Assembly (NCBI RefSeq): GCF_022605165.1
Contig: NC_063073.1
Location: 1,364,001 to 1,428,000 of the forward strand
From: Purpureocillium takamizusanense
Lineage: Eukaryota > Ascomycota > Sordariomycetes > Hypocreales > Ophiocordycipitaceae
Direction: 5' to 3'
DNA: 64,000 nucleotides
Positions 43,614 through 54,399 of the stretch are shown here, piece after piece. The notes beneath the pieces were generated by a model. It did not search any database. It was given only the letters and a program-made list of their open reading frames with translations, and was not told where the DNA came from. Both the position numbers and the translations under genes were made by a program. The stretch's first letter is position 1. Each line of letters begins with the position of its first letter.

Positions 43614-44134
43614 CAGTTGAGCAGTGCAATGCATTAGGATGGCGTTTGGTCTACTGTTGACTTCGGGTGCACATAGAGGGACTTGGAAGAGGGGAGAAGA
43701 AAAGACGTTTGGCATGGAAACTGTCGGACAATGCGAGTCGTCCCTTTCGTTTGTGGCTAGTCTGGTCGCTCGTGGGGCTTGGTTTTGAGCAGTTGGCCGA
43801 GGGACTTGACATCATCTCAGTCATGACACCACACCCCAATTAGGAACTCGAACTGCTACGCAATGGACCTGGGACGTTTGCACAATCTGCATCGAGGAAG
43901 AAGTAACAATTCGATCGTGATTTGTAGAAGCCTGCGTTTCCGCTCTATGTAGTTTGCCATTCTTAACCATTACCCCCCACCCCAAAAATCATTGACCAAC
44001 ACCAACCAGGCAGAAAGTATTAACCCAGACTATGCATTATTCTAGTTTGTTTCCCACGCTCGCATCCATCAAGTACATCAAAGTCGTTAGAGGCAGCCGT
44101 CCAGTGGACTGCACAGAGAGACTACGCGCGCGGC
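43614..44134. other. Convergent 3' intergenic region
   Basis: This lies between the orphan gene and the cerato-platanin gene and presumably holds both 3' UTRs. No gene seen. Confidence 0.5.
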
Positions 44135-44619
44135 TTACAGGCCACAGGCGGACAGAGGAGCGCGCGAGGCCGTGGCGTCGATGCGGCCGAGCTGCTCCGC
44201 CTGCCCGTTGGTCAGGTCGTTCATGGCGGCGAGGGCGATGTTGAAGCCGGCGCCGGCGTGGTCGATGGCCAGGATGTTGACGCTGCGGCCCTTGTACTCG
44301 AGCTTCCAGCAGCTGCCGCACTCGGGCGAGTTCCAGCCGGCGACGACGCCGGCGCCGCCGACGTATGGGAACTTGGGGGCGTTGCCCAGCGTCTGCCACT
44401 TGTAGCGGGTCATGAGGCCGTTCTCTCCGTCGGAGCAGGACACATCTTTGAGCGAGCGGCCAGCCGAGTCGTATCCCCTGTCATAAGACACTTGGGGGGG
44501 AAGAGTCAGCTGCGAGTTACTGGTCCATCATGGACTTATGGGTATCGAGGGGACCTACCGGTGTCGGCAATTGCGGTGGCGGCGAGAGCCACGACGGTGA
44601 GGATCTGGGAGAAGTGCAT
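44135..44619 (-). CDS. Cerato-platanin family secreted protein (Epl1/SnodProt type)
   Basis: Two exons (44619-44559, 44490-44135; GTAGGT donor, CCAAG acceptor) encode 138 residues, the usual family length. The signal peptide is MHFSQILTVVALAATAIAD, followed by the mature start TVSYDRGYDSAGRSLKDVSCSDGENGL. The rest, PYVGGAGVVAGWNSPECGSCWKLEYKGRSVNILAIDHAGAGFNIALAAMNDLTNGQA and the final CGL, is diagnostic. The four cysteines that form the two disulfides are present (CSD, ECGSC, ACGL). Cerato-platanins are small expansin-like secreted proteins that bind chitin oligomers and can be perceived by plants. Here this is a normal, intact copy. Confidence 0.97.
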
Positions 44620-47306
44620 GATGATGGTGATGTTTGCGTTTTCGATAGGTGGTGAAGTGTGGGATCGGCTATGAGGAGCAAAGATGCAGTTTTGAGGTTC
44701 GATTGAAGGAGGCTTGTCTGATTTGGCCTTTCACTCTTCGACGGGGAGGGTCATCGGATTATATACCCCCAAGGCATGAGCATAGATCTGCTCCACGAAG
44801 TACGGGGCGGAGGTACGAAGCATAAGACGGCACGCCCACCGGTCGCCTCAATCATTGCTGCCTCACCGCAGGACGTTGCCCGCTGCTCCGTGCGTCTCTG
44901 TCGGTAGATGCAAACACTAGAACAGTTGCATACATGGCGTCTGCGCGGAGTCCCGCGAGGTCCCGACCCGGGAGACTACGCCCAACCCGTGAGCAGTACA
45001 TCAGCCGCATGACGATCATTCGGCGCGCACGTTCGTATCTGTGGCATGTCAGATTGCCAAATGCTTGCAATCCAAGCGTTGTGGTGTCGAGCTAGAAGTC
45101 GACGCGAAGCCCTATTATTAGAGTGTCCGTATCGTCGCTCGGTGCAACATGCTGAAGGTAACCGTCACCGGCGTGTTTATGGGTGGGTGGCGTATAGCAG
45201 CATTGACAGTATGGCCAGGGTATCCGAATTACGCAGTGCATAGCACAAGGCCAAGTCCCTCCCGCTCGCGTGACCCAATGGACAAGTCGAGCTGTTCGTA
45301 TTGGATGGGGCCGCGAGGGCTGCATGGTGCACCTGACGGGAGTGAGCGGGCCACGCATCCATCTACGTTTAGACATGATCGGCGAAAAAGAAGGCAGCTT
45401 CATGCTGCTATCGTCATTGATCGTGAGCTCGCGGCAAACAAGCATACGAGCATGATGTATGGCATCGTTGGCCAGCCCATACTTTGTAGCTGCGCTCGTA
45501 TCTGTGGAGGCGACGTTGCAACGGGATCCCGCCGGTATGCAAGCGGGAAACATTAATTATAGTGGGAGCTGTCGGTGCTTCTCCTGCTACACCGGCCGCG
45601 GCCCGATGCCGACCGCATTGTTGGTGATGTCGGGGAAATTACGCAACTGTAGAGTAACGCATTGAGGAAGGCGTTTTTGGCATCGTCGCCCTCGATGCTG
45701 CCGCCTAGCTTCTAGAAGATGAGAATGTGATCGCATCTGCACTGCCACAGAAACCGAGGTGCCAAGGTTTCCTCCATTGACTTACGTCAGTATAACTAGC
45801 ACTCGCAATCGAATGACTGCCGTGCTGCACGACGCGATGTGTGGCTCCGCCAAGATCGCTTTCTAGTGGCGGCTCGGCGGCAATTGACAATCAATGGGGC
45901 AAGCTTGAGTGAGAAGGCCTGCCGTTGCATTCGTCCAGCCTCACTGCATCGATAATAAAGAGGTGTCTGTCTGTTGGATGCTTTCGCAGACCCCCGTCGC
46001 AAGACATCTCGAGAGCTCCATCGCCCTGAAAGCGGAGCAAGTGAGCTGATGCAGTGACGCAGAGCGCTGTGGCTCTCTCCTTGCCGGTTGCATTGGCACG
46101 GACGGCCTGGACGTATTACAGTCCTTTCCGACGTGGCTGTGTCAGCGGCGAGTCCGACTCGCGTCGCGCCATTGGCCCCTGTTGGTGGTCGGACTGGCTT
46201 TGGAGTTTCGCAGACAAACAAGAGGGAAAGATTGCAGGACATCGAGGGAAGGGGCTTGAAGCCCAGCATCCAGTCAGACCCATTCCCGGCCGGTAATATC
46301 TTCTTCTGGGCGGCGATCGGCAATCGTGCCCCCTGAAGCTCTCCTCGTCGCGGCAACGACCTGCTTGCTGCCATGCTGCCGTCGAGTGCTCAGACTCTGG
46401 CGAGGGGATTGTGGACTGGGAGGTGCCGTCGGATTGCGTTGTTTGGAGGCCTGAACGAGTCCCCACGTCGTGCGTGCCTGGCTGGCTGTGTGATTCTGTG
46501 AAGGATTCTGTCAGTCCATGTGACACCACTCCAACCTCATCCGGGAGCCGAACTGAGTATGGTCGTTGTGCTTCTCCATAGACGAGGGAATTTGCTGCCA
46601 CCACCGACCGGCCCTTGCAGCCCTGTAGGACGCCACCGAATCCCTCCTAGGCCGAGGTGGAGGCTGCCACGGCGATCGTTGGGAATTTAGCGGCCCCGCA
46701 GCCACGCAAGAACGGTTGATTTGGGGTTTGGTAGTGCGGCGTGGCACAGACTGAGGTGGAGAAAAACCGACCCAGATGGCGCTGCTGAAGAACGGCGTCC
46801 GGTTGTCGGGGTCGGGGGAGGAAAGAAATCATGGAGTCACCGTCGGGTGCACGTCATGTTGGGCAGTTTTGTTCACCACCTACGGGATGTTCTTTGCCGA
46901 GGAGTGCGTGGAGTCGTCTCGATCAAGTTACAAAGTTGCCGGCAAACTAAAACCACTACTTTCTCTGCCGACCTGCCTGCCTTGTCAAAAAAAAAATCGC
47001 TCCCGGTTCGCACCTTCCCAGTCAGGCGGGCGAACGAATAGGGGTGCCATGCCATGTCGGGCCAGACCCTCTGCGTAGAGGTACGTTAGTACGTACGTAC
47101 CTTATTAGTGCCACTGCACCTACAGCAGTGAAAGTACTAAATAATTCGACGGCGGCCGCGCAGCTGAAAAAGCCAGCCAGCTGTATCTCGTCGGAACGGA
47201 AGCCACAACTTTGACTTTGAAAGCTCGCGAGCTCACCCTTGTGTCGCCCCAACCTCGGCGCCTCTTCTCTCTCTTTCGGATCCTGTAATGCTTCTCCCGA
47301 GCATCA
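44620..47306. other. 2.7-kb intergenic stretch
   Basis: Open frames in this region (for example minus 45092-45553 and 45796-46374) lack domains or splice-consistent partners, and I support none as genes. It includes the cerato-platanin promoter on the left and a TACGTACGTAC-rich segment near 47080-47105. Confidence 0.5.
44759..44766 (-). promoter_or_regulatory. TATA-like element of the cerato-platanin gene
   Basis: On the minus strand this reads GTATATAA, 140 bp upstream of the start codon. This is a plausible strong-promoter TATA box for a secreted protein gene. Confidence 0.45.
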
Positions 47307-49064
47307 ATGGCCGCCGCCGCCGACGATGTGAAGATCCAGCCTCTGTCGGCGTCCTCGACGGCCTATGATCTCGACGACATGGGCGTCTCCTCCACCAAGC
47401 CCTTGCGGCCCAACAGCCGCCACTCCTCGGCGTCCTCGCAGCGGGCCGGGCCCAGCTACGCGTACGAGAATTTCCACCGCGGCAAACAGCTGCGACGGAT
47501 GGGACTGTTCAGCCTCTGTCGCTGGCTCCTCACCGTCGCGCTCGCCATGTCCATCTACGGCGTCATCTGGAGCTACGGGAACAAGGACGCCCTACCGGCC
47601 AGAAAGAAGAAGGAGTTCAACACGCTCGTCATTGGCCTTTCCATAGGCCTCAGCCTGAACCTCGCCAGCTCCCTCAAGAGGGACGTGGGCGAGCTGCGAT
47701 GGTGGCTGCTGAGCCAGCGCGATTACACGCCCCAAGAGGCCGATTTGATCTTGCAGAGCGAGAATCTTAGCCGGCTCATCATGCTGGGCTGGACGTCGCG
47801 TCGCCCACTCGTGCATGCCTTTATGCTTTTGTTCCTGGCGCTCAATCTGGCCTCGCAACTTGCCCTTGCCCTACTCGGCATCACCTACAATGTCAACCCG
47901 GCCGATAAATTCACAGTCACTCAGCCGGGCATGGTCGGTATCCCAGACATGTCCGACATCCAGGTGCGGCCGGCACTTGCAAATAACACTTCTCGGAATC
48001 TTAACGAATCTCAAACTATCAATGCGAGGCGATACACCGCCAATACCTTTGGTGTCGTGTCCCTTTCCCTTCAGTCGGCCCTTATCATCGACCTGCCCAA
48101 GCCCGGCAAAATCTACAACCCAGACGACCCCTTACTGTTTTGGGACGAAGACAGGAAAACGTGGTCGTATGTTTTCTATGAAGCGACACCCGACGATGAG
48201 CCATTCCAGCCCAACGTTGCCTCGAACCGGTCGATTTCTGTCTACGCTGAGTGCAAGGGTTGGCGTGTAGTGAAGGGCGGTGACGGACTTAACTACACCT
48301 TTACTGTCGACTTCGGCAACGGAACCAAGCAAGACTGGGAAACACCGTACATAAACGGCCCAGATCAGACCACGTTCCTCCACGACCCGTCGACACAATC
48401 TGGGGACTTCTCGGGTCGCGTCGACGCCTTCGAGGCCTCCAGGACGGAGCCTTGGGCGTATAGCTGCGAAATCACCATTGACCCCGTTGTAAACGCGGTC
48501 ATCAAGGAACAAGAAGTCGGCGTCAATGTGACGCAGTACGCGGCACCAGCCATTGCCCTCCAGGGATACGGCTCATCGCCGAACGGTCTGACAAACGACA
48601 CCAAGCCGTTCCAGTGGCAAAGCTACCCGGCCGAGTCGTACTTTGGTGAAGCGTGTTATGGCGCTGCCGACAGAATGGCCCTGCTTGTCGCGAGGTTCGC
48701 GATTGGCAGCATCGCCGTCACGGCACAGACCAACCGAAACATCAAGGCCCGTGGCATGGCGCCTCTGAAGGGTATCACTCTCGAGATCACGAATTGGACG
48801 TATCTGCACCTCATCCTCGGTCTCACAGTCGGCATACAGCTGCTCATTGCTGTCGTCTCGATTCTCGTTGCCAACCGCGTGCAGGTACGGTGTCACAGCT
48901 TCCTCTCCATGGCAGCGCTCATTCGGCCCGCGCTGCAAGACGTCAGTAGCCGGGCGAGCGCGGCAGATGGGCAGGAAGTCGCGTCCATGATGGGCAAGGA
49001 GACGCGGCTTCGATATGCTCGGGAACGTGGCGGTGGCTTCCAGATTCGATCAAGCGGGATTTGA
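47307..49064 (+). CDS. Four-span membrane protein of unknown function
   Basis: The intronless ORF encodes 585 residues. A cytosolic Ser-rich N-terminus (about 65 residues) is followed by three spans: LCRWLLTVALAMSIYGVIW, FNTLVIGLSIGLSLNLASSL and LVHAFMLLFLALNLASQLALALLGI. A large extracytosolic domain (about 205-485) carries many N-glycosylation sequons (NNTS, NES, NRS, NYT, NGT, NVT, NDT). The last span is YLHLILGLTVGIQLLIAVVSILVANRV, with a basic cytosolic tail. This topology is common in a large family of uncharacterised Pezizomycotina proteins; I give no function. Confidence 0.82.
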   Translation: MAAAADDVKIQPLSASSTAYDLDDMGVSSTKPLRPNSRHSSASSQRAGPSYAYENFHRGKQLRRMGLFSLCRWLLTVALAMSIYGVIWSYGNKDALPARKKKEFNTLVIGLSIGLSLNLASSLKRDVGELRWWLLSQRDYTPQEADLILQSENLSRLIMLGWTSRRPLVHAFMLLFLALNLASQLALALLGITYNVNPADKFTVTQPGMVGIPDMSDIQVRPALANNTSRNLNESQTINARRYTANTFGVVSLSLQSALIIDLPKPGKIYNPDDPLLFWDEDRKTWSYVFYEATPDDEPFQPNVASNRSISVYAECKGWRVVKGGDGLNYTFTVDFGNGTKQDWETPYINGPDQTTFLHDPSTQSGDFSGRVDAFEASRTEPWAYSCEITIDPVVNAVIKEQEVGVNVTQYAAPAIALQGYGSSPNGLTNDTKPFQWQSYPAESYFGEACYGAADRMALLVARFAIGSIAVTAQTNRNIKARGMAPLKGITLEITNWTYLHLILGLTVGIQLLIAVVSILVANRVQVRCHSFLSMAALIRPALQDVSSRASAADGQEVASMMGKETRLRYARERGGGFQIRSSGI

Positions 49065-50123
49065 GGCATTGGATGATATGATGCATGTCCGTGTACACCA
49101 CTATGTGATTGACGAAGCGACTGGAGTTTGGAAAAACAAAACAAAATGTACTTGACAGAAGATGCAAGGATATATACCATGGCCCGTGGGTGTAACTCGA
49201 ATGCCAGTTATCTGGCACTCTCTATGATGTGGCTTGGTGCTGCTCCCGCCCTTGATTTCACGCCGTCTCGCCCCTGTTCAACCCCTAATAAATCACGAAG
49301 CGGCGGCACAGTGACGACATGAGCAGGCGGATGGGCTTTGGCAACACTGAACAGTCTCTCGGAAGTGCTCCGGTTTGAGGTGGCCGCTGTCTCGCAGAGT
49401 GCTGGCGCACTGGAGGCCTGTCAGACTACAGTAGTATAAACTGTATGATTATCCAATTGACACCAATACCTAGTGTGGGGTCACTTTCGCGGCCCAAGCC
49501 GAAAGAGTCAACTGCCGGCATTGGCGGCTACGAATTGCTAGTCTCAACTGTGACAATCGACGATTCGCCGCCTGATAATACCCATTGACCCAGGTCAGCG
49601 CTAACAGCTGCGGTGGCAGAGAGCCCGCCTCGTCCAAGACAGCATGAGCCATTGCGAGTGACTACATACCACTGACTACGGAATATAAGCAATGCACGAT
49701 TCATCGCCACAGACGCGCGGCGGCGGCAGTCCGGCCGAGTCAAAAATTTGGCACCAGTGTATGGAAAACCATGAGGCAAGGCAAGGACGGGGGAAGAGAG
49801 AGAGAGGGGGTGAGTCACTCGGCGGTGACTCTTGTTCAAAGCCTCAAATCAAACTCCCGCCCCTCCTCCAGTCCCCCGACGTCTCCATCAAGGGCACACC
49901 AGGGGCTAAGCACAGCCACGCTCTCAGAGTTGACGACACCCGCATCCTTTTGGTGGTGAGCGAGAATTTCTTCAGCATGCGTTCCGTTTTAATGATCAAT
50001 GTGCCGGTGCGAGAAAGGAGACTGTGGCTTTCGGCAATCACTATCGAGCAGCAGCCGTTGTAGATTCTCGGCACGATCCGACGACATACGAACTCGGAAC
50101 CTCCTCCTCCTCTCTCCCCCCTT
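49065..50123. other. Intergenic region before the ABC transporter
   Basis: No gene supported. It holds the 3' UTR of the membrane-protein gene and the ABC transporter promoter. Confidence 0.5.
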
Positions 50124-52607
50124 ATGGCTCGGGCCTCTGTTGCCAGCCTCTCCAGGCTTCTATACGTAGCCTCCACGCTCCTGGTACTATTCTTCGTCTT
50201 TGTATCGTTTCTCGTCAACTTCGGCAAGAAGAACCACGACGCGCGCGCCCTCCTGCGGAAGAACGTGCTCCGGTCGGCCGTCCTATGCCTCATCGCGGGC
50301 GCGTACGTCGCTGAGGCGGTCCTCGTTGCGCTGCGAGGCGATGCCCTGGCACAGCGCCAGGATCATGCCGTCGCGGCCGTCTACTATGCCCTGGCCTGGA
50401 CCGCCGTCTGTCTGAGGCGGCGGCTCGTGGTCAGCGAGGTCTTCGGCGTCGCGACGCTCTCCATTGTGTTTGGCGTCCCGGCATGGACTATTGAGACGGT
50501 GGTGTCCGGCGGCGACGGCGGCGGCCGGACGAGGGAGCAGTCGACGGTGCTTGTCGTGCAGCTCGCACGGCTGCTCCTCGCTGTTGGCCCCCTCGTGGAT
50601 TGTCTATCTCGTCGCCCCTGGCGGAAGCAAAAGAGTGTCGGGAGCCCGGAAGAGGAGACCCCCTTTCTCGGCCACGGCACTGATGACCCGTCGTCGTCGT
50701 ACGGCACGGATCAACAGTCCATTAGCAGCAAGTCCACGTCGGACTCGGGCGCAGCCGGCGACGAAGATGACGAGGAGGAGGATGAGGAAGGCAAGGATAT
50801 CCGGACCACGCAGCTGCGCAAGAGCGGCAGCTGGACCGTCTACCTCGAAAACTTCAAGGTCTTCCTCCCGTACCTGATCCCCCGGGACGACATCAAGGTC
50901 CAGGCATGCCTGCTCGTCTGCGTGCTCTGCCTCATCGGCGACCGCATCTTCAACATCCTCGTCCCCTCGCAGCTCGGCATCGTCGCCGACAAGCTCCTCG
51001 ACCGACAGCTCCCGTACGCGGACCTGGGCGTGTACCTGGCGCTGACGCTCGTGCACGACAACTCGGGCCTGCAGATGGTGCTCGCGCTGGCCAAGATCCC
51101 CGTCGAGCAGTTCTCGTACCGGCGGCTCACCAACGCGGCCTTTGCGCACGTCATGTCGCTGGCCATGGAGTTCCACGCCGACCGCGACTCGGCCGAGGTG
51201 ATGAAGGCCGTGGAGCAAGGGGGAGCGCTCACCCGCGTGCTCGACACGGCGGTGCTGGAGATGCTGCCCACCGTCGCCGACATGGCCGTCGCCTTTGTGC
51301 TGCTGTACGTCAAGTTCAACGCCGCCGTCGCGCTGTGCATGGTCACGGCGTCGCTGCTCTTCCTCGCCGCAGAGGTCGTCACGTCCAGCTGGAACGTCGG
51401 CAACAGGCGCCGCGTCACCCGCGCGGAGCGTCGCGAGGCGAGGGTCATGCACCAGGCCGTCCAGGGCTGGGTCACCGTCTCGGCCTTCAACATGTTCTCC
51501 CACGAGCGCCGCCGCTTCGGTGCCGCCGTCGACGGGCACCTCCTCGCCAAGAGGGACTGGTCCAGGTGGGACGCGTACATCACGGCCCTCAGCGAGGCCA
51601 TTATCCCCGTCACCTTCTTCTCCCTGGCGTGCCTCGTCGTCCACGAGGTGCACGCCGGCCGCTCCTCGCCCGGCGACTTCGTCTTCCTCATCCAGTACTG
51701 GGACTTCCTCATCTGGCCCATCAAGTTCCTGTCGCACGAGTACCGCTACCTCATGGCCGACCTCATCGACGCCGAGCGCCTGCTCGACCTGCTCACCACG
51801 GAGCCCACCGTCGCCGACAAGGCCGGCGCGCCACGCCTCGGCCCCGTCGTCGAGGGCAAGGTCGAGTTCGACCACGTCGACTTTGCCTACGACGACAAGC
51901 GCACGGCGATCCACGACGTCAGCATCGTCGCGCGCCCGGGTGAGACGGTCGCGCTGGTGGGCACCACGGGCGCGGGCAAGTCGACGCTCGTCAAGCTCCT
52001 GCTGCGGTACTACGACGTAACGGGCGGCGGCGTGCGCATCGACGGCCACGACGTGCGCGACGTGACGCAGGGCTCGCTGCGGGACGTCATCGGCGTCGTG
52101 CCGCAGGACCCCCTACTCTTCAACGCGTCCATCATGGAGAACCTGCGGTACGCGCGTCTCTCGGCCACCGACGATGAGGTATACGAGGCGTGCCGCGCGG
52201 CGGCCATCCACGACAAGATCCTCTCCTTTACCGACGGGTACGCGACCAAGGTCGGTGAGCAGGGTGTCAAGCTATCCGGCGGCGAGGTGCAGCGCCTGGC
52301 TATCGCGCGCGTCTTCCTCAAAGACCCGCCCGTCTTGGTGCTCGACGAAGCCACGAGCGCCGTCGACACGGAGACCGAGGCGGAGATCCAGGCGGCGCTG
52401 CGGCGAGTCAGCAGGAGGCGCACGACCTTTGTGGTCGCGCACCGGCTGTCGACGGTGGTGCGCGCGGACCAGATCCTCGTCCTGCACGAGGGCTCCGTCG
52501 TGGAAAGGGGCAGGCATCAGGAGCTGCTGGACAAGGGAGGCAAGTATGCGGCCTTGTGGCGGAAGCAGCTCGGCGGCACGGACGAGGACATCCTCGTCGA
52601 CTTATAG
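50124..52607 (+). CDS. Half-size ABC transporter, HMT1/ABCB6-like
   Basis: The intronless ORF encodes 827 residues. An N-terminal set of about five spans (the extra domain typical of HMT1/ABCB6) is followed by an acidic linker (GDEDDEEEDEEGKD). The six-span core starts VYLENFKVFLPYLIPRDDIKVQACLL and contains KIPVEQFSYRRLTNAAFAHVMSLAMEFH. The nucleotide-binding domain has Walker A GTTGAGKST near residue 615, Q-loop VVPQDPLLF, signature LSGGEVQR, Walker B PVLVLDEATS and the H-loop VVAHRLST. All catalytic motifs are intact. HMT1-type proteins sit in the vacuole membrane and move glutathione- or phytochelatin-linked metals; ABCB6 handles porphyrins. The substrate here is inferred. Confidence 0.92.
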   Translation: MARASVASLSRLLYVASTLLVLFFVFVSFLVNFGKKNHDARALLRKNVLRSAVLCLIAGAYVAEAVLVALRGDALAQRQDHAVAAVYYALAWTAVCLRRRLVVSEVFGVATLSIVFGVPAWTIETVVSGGDGGGRTREQSTVLVVQLARLLLAVGPLVDCLSRRPWRKQKSVGSPEEETPFLGHGTDDPSSSYGTDQQSISSKSTSDSGAAGDEDDEEEDEEGKDIRTTQLRKSGSWTVYLENFKVFLPYLIPRDDIKVQACLLVCVLCLIGDRIFNILVPSQLGIVADKLLDRQLPYADLGVYLALTLVHDNSGLQMVLALAKIPVEQFSYRRLTNAAFAHVMSLAMEFHADRDSAEVMKAVEQGGALTRVLDTAVLEMLPTVADMAVAFVLLYVKFNAAVALCMVTASLLFLAAEVVTSSWNVGNRRRVTRAERREARVMHQAVQGWVTVSAFNMFSHERRRFGAAVDGHLLAKRDWSRWDAYITALSEAIIPVTFFSLACLVVHEVHAGRSSPGDFVFLIQYWDFLIWPIKFLSHEYRYLMADLIDAERLLDLLTTEPTVADKAGAPRLGPVVEGKVEFDHVDFAYDDKRTAIHDVSIVARPGETVALVGTTGAGKSTLVKLLLRYYDVTGGGVRIDGHDVRDVTQGSLRDVIGVVPQDPLLFNASIMENLRYARLSATDDEVYEACRAAAIHDKILSFTDGYATKVGEQGVKLSGGEVQRLAIARVFLKDPPVLVLDEATSAVDTETEAEIQAALRRVSRRRTTFVVAHRLSTVVRADQILVLHEGSVVERGRHQELLDKGGKYAALWRKQLGGTDEDILVDL

Positions 52608-52764
52608 ACATTGTGACTTTTTGTTATTGTTTTTAGAATCATTCTAGCAGGCGCTCGCTATTGATACATGATGTTTTAACCATTTCTTGCACCGAGACCT
52701 GTGCAAACTGGCGTTCCGGTCGACGTGTAGGCTTCGCCGGAACCTGCCATCGTCATCGTACTCT

Positions 52765-54399
52765 CTAGGAGGTGTTGACCTTGGATGTTCCGAAATACTC
52801 CAACCATTGCTTCAGGTCGTCTCCCAGCTGGTTGATGACCGTCCCATCAACCACGTCCTGCCAGGCCAGCTCGACGCTGAGCTCGCCTCCTTTGACCGAG
52901 ACAGCGCTGATATGCACCGCCGTGCCCGTCGCCTCGGCACTCATGGTAAAAGTGCAAGATTCGACGCTCCAGTGTGCCCCGCAGTCCGTCTTCGCGCTCG
53001 GCGCGTGCCCGTCGATGACGCCAATGTTACTCACCCCCCACGACCCGGCCCGGGGCTTCGACGCCTGAGCCCGCATCGTCGCGCGCCAGTCGGACGCGTA
53101 CTTGAGAAGCCCGAGCATGTTGTTGCGATTGCCCAGCGCGAGGGCCGCCTCGATCTCTCGGCGCGTTCGTTGCGCCGCTGCCCAAACGACGGGGGCGAGA
53201 GCCTCCATCCACAATTGATCGTAACCGCCCGCATCATCCGGAGGAGGTGCTGCGTCGAGCTGGCGACGCACATCGCTCACAAGGCGTTTGTCGAACCGGT
53301 GGAATATGGTGGAGAGGATGTTGCAGGCCGTCCGGCTTGGATCATACCACGGGTAGCCGTCGGGAGCCTTTGGTGTGCTCCTGCGCATGTCAATGGCCGT
53401 GCCAGATTCGAAGCCGGGCGCCGTCGCGACATCGAGCTGTCTGGCAAATGAAAGCAGCGCGATGCCATGCAGGAGGCCCGTGAGCGTCGTCTTGTTTGCC
53501 CTGCAGAGGCGTAGGATATTGCACAAAGACCCGCTTCCGACGGTAACGACCCGGAGATTTGTCTTGTATGGCTTCAGTTGTATGGGCGCCCACTTCGCGA
53601 GCAGGCCCTCTCGCGCGGCAAAGAAGTTGGGCCTGAACGCCTTCCAGAGGGCACCAACAAAGAAGTAGATGCTGATGGGGTACGCAGTGACAGTCTCAGG
53701 TGCTGGCGGGAACCGTGCCGCCGTGTCAACAAGGTGGAGGACGCGGCGATCAAGGTTTGGTACCGGCTCCTGGGGGTCCTGAGAGTTGAGATGGTGGAGG
53801 AGGGTTTCGTGAAAGATCTTGCCGCTCATGCCATCCACGACGATGTGGTTGTAGAGGAAGACGACTTCAAGCACCGCTGAATCGCCCCCTGGGTGAGGTT
53901 GTAATACCACAACCCTCCATCCCGGGCGAGTTGCTCCATCAGGATAGTTGCGGCTGATTCTTGCTTCTAGAGTAGAACGCAGCGCCCCGTGCAGGTCGTC
54001 TGATGCATCCAGGGTCACCCAATCCACATGGTTCGCGAAATCAACGGCATCAAGCTCGACAAAAGATGGTTTCCGCGAATCCTCGTTGATGATGCCGCAC
54101 TGCAACAAGGGGTGGTCCAGCACGGTTTGCGCGAGTGCCGCCTCGAGCGCCAGTCGCAGCTCGGCGTCTGCATCTTGGCTCCGGAGATGCGGCGGCACGG
54201 CGTAGCGGCATGAAATGACAGCGCCGACGTACTGGCCCAGGAGATGGACGGCAGCCTGATACAGCTCGCTGGTAGGAGTTGGTCAGCTTCAGCAAGTGCT
54301 CGCAGTTATCCTCGCGTCGACATACCTGCAGGACAGGTTGCGAATGACTCTTGGTGTGGCCTCAGCCTTGGCCAAGCTCAGAGAAGTTGCTACCGCCAT
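52765..54399 (-). CDS. Alcohol O-acetyltransferase (AATase) family protein
   Basis: Two exons (54399-54326, 54268-52765; GTATGT donor, ACCAG acceptor) encode 525 residues. The start MAVATSLSLAKAEATPRVIRNLSC gives the usual N-terminus, and the joined frame continues ELYQAAVHLLGQYVGAVISCRYAVPP. The acyltransferase motif HIVVDGMSG (HXXXDG) lies near residue 177, and a downstream SWGVSNIGVIDG with TMSAEATGTAVHISAVSVKGGELSVELAWQ matches the C-terminal half of Atf-like BAHD/condensation-fold enzymes. Such enzymes transfer acetyl from acetyl-CoA to alcohols or sterols. The gene is tail to tail with the ABC transporter (157 bp apart), so shared regulation is not implied. Confidence 0.88.

Noticed and set aside
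50124..54399. A biosynthetic cluster made of the ABC transporter and the acetyltransferase
   Set aside because: The two genes are convergent, no backbone enzyme or pathway regulator is adjacent, and HMT1-like half transporters usually have a housekeeping vacuolar role.
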